In this document: piece after piece, positions 5,125 to 11,169 of the stretch
How positions within the stretch are numbered: the first letter of the stretch is position 1
Layout of the letters: the number at the start of each line of letters is the position of its first letter
Source of the DNA: Prolixibacteraceae bacterium
Lineage (GTDB): Bacteria; Bacteroidota; Bacteroidia; Bacteroidales; Prolixibacteraceae
Direction of reading: 5' to 3'
Assembly: GCA_016788685.1 (NCBI GenBank)
Contig: JAEUSS010000442.1
Coordinates: 1-11,169 of the forward strand
DNA: 11,169 bases
Notes under the pieces: model-generated
The model's database searches: none
Told to the model about the DNA's origin: nothing
Seen by the model: the letters and a program-made list of their open reading frames with translations, nothing else
Position numbers and translations under genes: made by a program

Positions 5125-8100
5125 CTATTGTGCCAATGTAAACCGGAAACTTACCCCAAAGTTGGTATTCGAGGTATTAAACGAACCGACCAATGGTTTA
5201 TTCAGAATCCGGTCGTAATACAAACGCAGCTGAAACCGGTCGCTGAGCATATAATCCGCGGTGGTTTTCAGTGTTATTGCATTTTGTCCGGCTGTCAACT
5301 GATCGTCTTGTTCCACAATTTTCCGAAGAATAGTTTTATTTTTCCTGAAAGAAAGATCGGCGCGGACATTCAGGTCGTTCGAATATGCTTTCTGCGAATT
5401 CTTGGTTTTAACAATCAAATCCATGCGCGTAAAACGGTATCCCAACCCAAAAACCATTTCGTTGCTCAGCACCTCGGTAATCTGGTTGTTCGAAAAGCTG
5501 AGTGCCAGATTCCTCGAAGTTTTCAGCTCGGCCCGGGTTTCAAAATCGTTGATCCAGGTGATATCGACATTAATCAGCGGACTAAACTGTTCGGAAATAC
5601 TGACCGAGTTAATGTCGTTCGGACCAATAAAATCGCCTATTTTATTCCTGACATAGCTGAATCCATCGCCATACAAAGTTTCGTCGTAATCGAAATTTGA
5701 AATAAACGAGCCCACATTATAACTTGAACGGTATGCATGTGTAAAACTTAGTGCTTTAACGTATTTCTTCAGCATGGGCGACTGAGAAACAGCGCCTTCG
5801 TAGGTTACCCGCCAGTTCGGCCTCATGTATTTAACAGACGGAAACGGACTTAAAGCTACTTTATCGGCCGATTGCCCGGTGTAAGCAGCTATAAATGCCG
5901 GAATCATTACCTGAGGTGAGGTTGGACCATACCCAACCGGGAAACCTGTTGCCGGGTCAGGCTCATTCGGAACGTAGCCTCCGGGTACCTGATTATTTGC
6001 AACTCGCTGACTTGATAACCGTTTAGCAATTGTTTCCCGGTACTCCTTCATGTTCTGGAATGCCCGGGAGGCCGGCACCCCCTCTTTTCCCATTTTGCTG
6101 AAAGCCGTTTTCATGGTATTGACCGACATCGTAAAATTACCCCGGATTGATTTATTCATCGGGTCGAACTCGCCGCTGGAGCTGTTGTAATTATAGAATT
6201 CGGTAGTCCGCTCCGAATAAGTCCGGTTGGCATTGATGTCAATCCGCAAATCGGGGAAAGGCTCCACGTTGGCACGAATGCTGAACGTTTCGCTGTGCGA
6301 CATGACGTATGGCGAATTGAGCGTGGTGTCGTGGGTAATCCACCCCTTTTGGGCAGCACGCATAGCAAAATCTTTGTCCTGCCAGCCAAGCAGAAACGGA
6401 ATCCCCGGAGCAGTTGTCTGCCCCACCAAATCGCCGTACATTTCCTTGTCCGGTGTATATTTTCCGACTCCAAAGATCCGCGGCTCAGGCATAAATCCCG
6501 GGAGTACGGTACCGTCAGTAGAAGAATAGTTTAACGAAATGCTACGCACACTCATCAATGCCCGGGCGGTATACTGAACCAATTTCTTTCCAAAATCCCG
6601 GTTTACTTCAACTTTCCCTTTTACGATAAATTTCACTCCTGAAATACTTTTTTCAGGAGTAAAGCTGACCCGGTTTTCGTTAATAACAGTAACCTCACCA
6701 TCAACTTTCGCCCCGTCTTTAGTAACGGCAATCACCTCTACATTCTGCGTATTCAGCTTGTGGAAAATTGACTTGGGAGTCTGAGCCTTAAGCCTGACGT
6801 TGTCCGTAGTGTACTGAACTTCTTTTACCCGCGAAGCTGACTTGTCGGTTGCCGTTTCCTGCTGTTGCTGAGTCTGCCGCCCTTGCTGCCCCTGACGCGG
6901 ACGCTGCATGCGTTGCTGCTGGCGCGAGCTGGTTCCGTATTTCTGATTGATTTCTTTTAAGAACCCGACTCTATTATACAAGGTCACCATGTTGAGCTGA
7001 CCGTTCAACTGAACCTGGCGCGAATTTTCGATCACATTCCCGAGGGTCACCGATTTGTCGGTCATTGGCCCGGCCTGCCAGTCGTACATCCCCTGGTAGC
7101 GTGCCGAAAGCGAAGTCCAGTCGAGCAATGGAAATTTATTTATCGGCACCATGTAATTTACATTGATCATGTGATGATACAAAGTTGGCCGCCCGAGATT
7201 AAATAAGTTGCGCAAAATCGAATCCTTCTTCATGGCATAATCATCATCGTGGCGGTTTATCCGTCCTTCAGGCTCATCAATACGTGCGGTATTCTGCGAA
7301 GAGAAATCGACTTCGAGGCTTCGGGTCAGGTTATAACGGATGTCTACATAACGGTTCCAAATGAAATCTTTATTGAATGTTCTCGGAATAATCATGTTCG
7401 GGTTGGAAATATTCCGAAGCTGAACCTCGTTGTAATGCCGCCAAAGGTCAGTTCGGAACGAAAACTGCGAAGGCCCCGGATAAAGATTAATGTCGCGGAT
7501 CAATCTGAATGCGTTCTTATTTAAAAGCTTCGAATTCTTAAAAGGTTCAATCAATTCGGGACGTCCGTTAAAATTATAACTGAACATTCCGCGGTAGTTC
7601 TTATCCAGGTTCTGCTCCACATTGATACTTCTTTTCATCAGCTCGTTGTAAGAGTAGGTTACCGAGAAGTTGGTCGGATCATAAAACTTCGGTTTTCCCG
7701 ATTTACTGCTCCGGTCAATCTTTACGTTGGTGAAGTTTATACTCTTGCGGGTAACCACATCCTGAGTCAAACGTTTAATCGAGTCTCTTTCTGCCTTTCC
7801 TCCAGCCATCGCCAGGGCATCTTTCATTTTGATGTCGGGGTCGAGCGGGTTATATTTGGGACTGCTTTTACTCTGAGAATAGCCCACATACATCGGAATT
7901 TTAACCTGCGCTTTATCGGGGAAAAATTTGCCCAACTCCAGATTGGCCGACATATCCACTTCCACCAGATCGTCCATCGCGCGTTCGTTCACTTTTTTAT
8001 CAATGCTCCCGAATCCGGCACTGCGTGTTCTTCCGGCAACAATCACCGACCCCAAATCTGCCAGACGCGCAGTAACGCGTCCTGTGGCTGCCCATCCACC

Positions 8101-11100
8101 TCCTTCTTCAAAGTCGGATAAACGAAGTTCGTTCAGCCAGACTTCAACCGATCGCGGTCCGTAATTGTTGGCATCCTTGTCTCTGTACCGGATACCCACC
8201 ATCATCACCTCCACGTTACCCAAATTCGGATTCCCCTTGATCGAGATCGTCCGGTTTCCGTCAACAACTTCATACGGCACCGTTAAACTGGCTGTCGGAT
8301 TGGCTTGCCTGACCTCCTCGTTTCGTTTCAATTTCACATCAGTAAAAGCATCCAGATTAAGATTCAGCCTGTTCTCATCGGGCCAGACGGCCAGCCGGTC
8401 GGCTTCGTTATTACTCTTATATGCCCCGGGAATGGTAAGCTTAAGCGGTATTTCGTACTCGTAATAGTTAAAATTGTAGTCGGAGCCAACGCGAACAAAA
8501 AGCGACAAATCTTCATCCTTAAGCGGGTATCCTTCAATGGCCTCCGCATGAACTTCCATCTGCAACCGCTTGTAATTCCTGAAATCCATGCTCAGATTTT
8601 TGTAGGCCGCCTTAGCATCTCCTTCTTCCAGACCGATGGCCCTCAATACCAGTGACTGTTCGTTCAGCTGCCGGAGCTGGGGATTGGCCGGATCAATCAC
8701 CCGTTCGATGCCGGGAGGCAACACATAATTGACAGGCTTCCGGCTGGCATTTTCTTCAATGTTCACCGCCGAAACATCAAACTGAGTATCGGGCGAATTA
8801 ATCCCTATTTTACCATCCACATCCTTGGTATACTTGCGCCAGTCGGCACGGACCAGATCAAGTGTTGCAAAACGCAGAACGGTGGGTTGCGCAAATCCTT
8901 TCATGAACATTCTCATAAAACGGATGGACTTAAAATCGGTGATCGAACCGAATGCATTGTCGGGGGTCCGTACCGGAATTTTAAACTGGTACCATTTTAC
9001 CCGGTTTGGCCGGCCATTTTTCAGCTCTCCGGTTGCTTCTTTGATGTCAGTAATCGAATTTTTCCCGATCACCATATCTTCCCTCCGGAGACTTATTCTA
9101 TACTGGTAATACCGTTCGTATTCGTTCAACGTGTTATCGCCGTTGATATCCTCCATGTCAGGCTGGGTAGAAGCCGATGTGGCATACGGTTCCGGCGAAA
9201 GGTCGGTTGGAATGGAGTTACCTTCAGGCCCGTTGAAATTTTTATAACGTTCCAGAATGCCCAGTTTTTGATCATCATAATCAGATCCCCGATAATAGTG
9301 ATAATTATCGCCCGAAGGGTCATTCGAAAATTTGGAAAATGTATCCTGATTCAGGATATTTTTCATGTTCTCCAGGTAACTCTGATGAAAACCCCGTTCA
9401 TCATCGTCATTCATCCCGTCAAAACCGATGTCCTGATTTTTACGGCTCAGCGCATCGCCTGTAAACTCTTTTACCATTGACTGAAGTTTGGAAACCTTTC
9501 CCCAAACAGTTGTATCCACGCTCACCACTTCCGAATTCGTCGGCAATCCGTTCTCGAACGATTTCCGGGAGTCTTTTAAAACATCTTCGGAAACATCGCC
9601 AAGGTTAAAATACAGTTCTCCTCCCTGGTTCATTTCGAGGCTGTCGTTGACAAACGGGTCCATCATCCAGAATTCGATAAACTCGATGTTGGCAGCCTCA
9701 AAATCGCTGGTCGAAAGTTGCCGCATGATACCTCCCCACCGGGATTCCGGGTTCCGGAGTGTCCCGTCCGGATTCACCCCCTGTGAATATGCTGAGCCCT
9801 GATTGTCGTAATTGTATGGTCCTCTTTCTTCCGGATAAAAGGCCAGGTCAAAAACCGGAATATTGGTTGGCAAACCAACCGGCGTCTCCCGATCCGGGAA
9901 AATCTCTTTTTCGTACACTTCGCGTACCAGATGATCCGACTGAATATCTTTATCCTTCAGGTAAGCAGGTGTTGTTGAATTGTTCCTAAGAAACAGTGGA
10001 TCAATAAAATACCAGGCCAGTTTTGCCCGATTATAACCATAAGCCAGATCATCGTTGGTCTCAGCTTCAGGAAACAGGGCCTGTTTTTGCGGTGTACTGG
10101 CTAAAACCCATGACGAACGGTCTTTCAGGTTAATTGACGTTTTTGTTGCCTCAAAGTCGTCGATGTAAGCGGTCCCGCTTTTATTAATGATCCGCGAGTG
10201 TCCGGGGATCAGTTGCGCAAATTCTCCGTCAAACGAAATTGACGATTGTTCTTTGGTCGAATAAAACGGAAGTTTATCGATCAATTTGGTCAGTAGCCTC
10301 GACTCGTTGGAGTATGAAGCGTCAAGCCCGAGCATGGTGTTCGAAATAGGGTCGTCTCCGTAATTTACCTTTTGGGTCAAAGGCCTTTCCTGTAAGTGCA
10401 AAACGGTTGCCCCCAGGTTAAACCTGTCGCTGAAGGCATAATTGGCATGTGCGCCAAGCATTGTTTTCCGCTGCATGCTGAACAGGTCCTGGCTTTCGGT
10501 TGAGACCTGAAGTGGTGTCCCCGACTCGAGCAAGCCGGAATTGATAATTTTTACAATTCCTGAAGTGTAGTCAACCGTGTAATCCTGATTTTCGGTGAGG
10601 GTCCGGCCTCCGGCAGTTACTTTTACCGAACCTCGCGCCAGGTTTTGCGAACCCACCATAATTTCGGTGCTCGATGCGCCTTTGTATGAACCTTTCAGTT
10701 TAAACTTATTGTGTTCGGCATCCTGCTCGGCAACAGTCCGTGTGGAGTCGTAGAGTGTCGAATATACATATTTATTGATCAGCGCCGGATCTCCGATCGA
10801 ATCCGCAAGACTCTTCCCGAATGGCTCAAGCACCGGAAAAATAATTTTTCCTGCTGACGAGTTGACCGTAATTCCTTCAACATAATCGAATACCCCGTCG
10901 CGCATCAGGTCGAGTTGCGAATTCAGTTTATCGAGGTTCAGCACATTGAGCAAAATATGTCCGTCAAGCCTTCCTTCGGGCAAATAATTGATGTAGGTTC
11001 CTGCCTGATCGTTCTGATACATGATGTCGAGCACAAACTCATCACTGGTCAGCTGATAGGCATTCAGGTCATAAACATTCTTCATCATCAGTTTCCAGTT

Positions 11101-11169
11101 CGGAATGCGCGGCGACAGGTTTGTCCCTTTCAGCAATTTCAGCACCAGTGTTTCCGGAGCATTAATTCC
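5125..11169 (-). CDS. sprA: Type IX secretion outer-membrane translocon SprA/Sov (N-terminus off window)
   Basis: SprA is the giant outer-membrane beta-barrel pore of the type IX secretion system, which exports CTD-tagged proteins and gliding adhesins in Bacteroidota. The frame is open for 2014 codons and runs past the right edge: the bases above the GTG at 11145 still read GINAPETL in frame, so no start is visible. Known SprA/Sov proteins have about 2400-2500 residues, so some hundreds are missing. Family marks, numbered in the visible part, are a GSQNLARGSVKVTAGG stretch near 168-183 with the following NQDYTVDY, AYIDDFEATKT near 333-343, and VEVWLNELRLSDFEEGG near 1000-1020. Many alternating beta-strands run through the C-terminal half, which ends FGVSFRFTLAQ, with an aromatic residue near the end as in outer-membrane barrels. 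A Gln/Arg-rich insert sits at about 1414-1438. No frameshift is seen. The downstream neighbours are trp genes, with no T9SS partner in view. Confidence 0.95.
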   Translation of the reverse strand, partial: GINAPETLVLKLLKGTNLSPRIPNWKLMMKNVYDLNAYQLTSDEFVLDIMYQNDQAGTYINYLPEGRLDGHILLNVLNLDKLNSQLDLMRDGVFDYVEGITVNSSAGKIIFPVLEPFGKSLADSIGDPALINKYVYSTLYDSTRTVAEQDAEHNKFKLKGSYKGASSTEIMVGSQNLARGSVKVTAGGRTLTENQDYTVDYTSGIVKIINSGLLESGTPLQVSTESQDLFSMQRKTMLGAHANYAFSDRFNLGATVLHLQERPLTQKVNYGDDPISNTMLGLDASYSNESRLLTKLIDKLPFYSTKEQSSISFDGEFAQLIPGHSRIINKSGTAYIDDFEATKTSINLKDRSSWVLASTPQKQALFPEAETNDDLAYGYNRAKLAWYFIDPLFLRNNSTTPAYLKDKDIQSDHLVREVYEKEIFPDRETPVGLPTNIPVFDLAFYPEERGPYNYDNQGSAYSQGVNPDGTLRNPESRWGGIMRQLSTSDFEAANIEFIEFWMMDPFVNDSLEMNQGGELYFNLGDVSEDVLKDSRKSFENGLPTNSEVVSVDTTVWGKVSKLQSMVKEFTGDALSRKNQDIGFDGMNDDDERGFHQSYLENMKNILNQDTFSKFSNDPSGDNYHYYRGSDYDDQKLGILERYKNFNGPEGNSIPTDLSPEPYATSASTQPDMEDINGDNTLNEYERYYQYRISLRREDMVIGKNSITDIKEATGELKNGRPNRVKWYQFKIPVRTPDNAFGSITDFKSIRFMRMFMKGFAQPTVLRFATLDLVRADWRKYTKDVDGKIGINSPDTQFDVSAVNIEENASRKPVNYVLPPGIERVIDPANPQLRQLNEQSLVLRAIGLEEGDAKAAYKNLSMDFRNYKRLQMEVHAEAIEGYPLKDEDLSLFVRVGSDYNFNYYEYEIPLKLTIPGAYKSNNEADRLAVWPDENRLNLNLDAFTDVKLKRNEEVRQANPTASLTVPYEVVDGNRTISIKGNPNLGNVEVMMVGIRYRDKDANNYGPRSVEVWLNELRLSDFEEGGGWAATGRVTARLADLGSVIVAGRTRSAGFGSIDKKVNERAMDDLVEVDMSANLELGKFFPDKAQVKIPMYVGYSQSKSSPKYNPLDPDIKMKDALAMAGGKAERDSIKRLTQDVVTRKSINFTNVKIDRSSKSGKPKFYDPTNFSVTYSYNELMKRSINVEQNLDKNYRGMFSYNFNGRPELIEPFKNSKLLNKNAFRLIRDINLYPGPSQFSFRTDLWRHYNEVQLRNISNPNMIIPRTFNKDFIWNRYVDIRYNLTRSLEVDFSSQNTARIDEPEGRINRHDDDYAMKKDSILRNLFNLGRPTLYHHMINVNYMVPINKFPLLDWTSLSARYQGMYDWQAGPMTDKSVTLGNVIENSRQVQLNGQLNMVTLYNRVGFLKEINQKYGTSSRQQQRMQRPRQGQQGRQTQQQQETATDKSASRVKEVQYTTDNVRLKAQTPKSIFHKLNTQNVEVIAVTKDGAKVDGEVTVINENRVSFTPEKSISGVKFIVKGKVEVNRDFGKKLVQYTARALMSVRSISLNYSSTDGTVLPGFMPEPRIFGVGKYTPDKEMYGDLVGQTTAPGIPFLLGWQDKDFAMRAAQKGWITHDTTLNSPYVMSHSETFSIRANVEPFPDLRIDINANRTYSERTTEFYNYNSSSGEFDPMNKSIRGNFTMSVNTMKTAFSKMGKEGVPASRAFQNMKEYRETIAKRLSSQRVANNQVPGGYVPNEPDPATGFPVGYGPTSPQVMIPAFIAAYTGQSADKVALSPFPSVKYMRPNWRVTYEGAVSQSPMLKKYVKALSFTHAYRSSYNVGSFISNFDYDETLYGDGFSYVRNKIGDFIGPNDINSVSISEQFSPLINVDITWINDFETRAELKTSRNLALSFSNNQITEVLSNEMVFGLGYRFTRMDLIVKTKNSQKAYSNDLNVRADLSFRKNKTILRKIVEQDDQLTAGQNAITLKTTADYMLSDRFQLRLYYDRILNKPLVGSFNTSNTNFGVSFRFTLAQ
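6856..6930 (-). other. Gln/Arg-rich low-complexity segment inside SprA
   Basis: About 25 codons encode a run beginning SSRQQQRMQRPRQGQQ and continuing to TQQQQE, flanked by charged, non-hydrophobic residues. CAG/CAA codons are mixed, so it is not a pure trinucleotide run. It interrupts the beta-strand-rich C-terminal half and is best explained as a flexible, solvent-exposed loop or linker between conserved parts. Expansion or contraction between strains would be expected, but this is inference. Confidence 0.7.

Noticed and set aside
5119..5132. Palindrome CACAATCTATTGTG over the sprA stop codon
   Set aside because: Six-base arms around a 2-base centre could be an operator-like site, but it is partly coding and lies far from any promoter candidate; chance is a fair explanation.
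5128..5700. Plus-strand frame opposite the sprA 3' end
   Set aside because: Shadow of sprA; no recognisable domain or start context.
1..11169. CRISPR arrays, tRNA/rRNA genes, transposases, phage genes, defence systems
   Set aside because: No spaced direct repeats, cloverleaf, transposase motif or defence gene was seen on either strand; the window is metabolic and secretion genes only.

Overview
The window looks like a chromosomal segment from a Bacteroidota bacterium, probably of the Bacteroidales/Marinilabiliales type (the family is inference). The reasons are a SprA/Sov-type type IX secretion barrel, a trp operon ordered E-G-D-C-F, AT-rich leaders without clear Shine-Dalgarno sites, and intergenic spacers made of heptad-periodic, palindromic low-complexity DNA of the kind common in this phylum. 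Every gene found is on the minus strand, so transcription runs from high to low coordinates.

Layout in transcription order. From 11169 to 5125 is one very long reading frame, the C-terminal 2014 residues of SprA (Sov), the outer-membrane translocon of the type IX secretion system; its N-terminus is off the right edge. From 5124 to 4658 is a 467-base spacer with no long ORF. It holds a weak candidate terminator for sprA, a possible promoter, and then the most interesting part of the window: two consecutive trp attenuator modules. Each has a short Trp-codon-rich leader peptide (19 aa with WLPWW; 22 aa with WWW), an antiterminator helix whose 5' strand lies around the leader stop codon, and an intrinsic terminator with a U-tract. 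From 4657 to 1 lie trpE, trpG, trpD, trpC and a trpF cut by the left edge. The spacers between them are 53-93 bases long, and at least three contain heptad or inverted-repeat elements.

How it works together. TrpE and TrpG form anthranilate synthase. TrpD adds the phosphoribosyl group, TrpF isomerises the product and TrpC closes the indole ring. trpB and trpA are not visible and may lie beyond the left edge. The leader layout implies that transcription reaches trpE only after passing two Trp-responsive decision points in series. Under Trp starvation a ribosome stalled on the Trp codons of each peptide would favour the antiterminator, and under Trp sufficiency a ribosome reaching the stop codon would mask the antiterminator strand and let the terminator form. 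The series arrangement is read directly from the sequence; the regulatory behaviour is inferred from the established mechanism of ribosome-mediated attenuation.

The enzymes are all ordinary, with conserved catalytic residues. The unusual content is the double leader, the repeat-filled operon spacers and a Gln/Arg-rich low-complexity insert in SprA.
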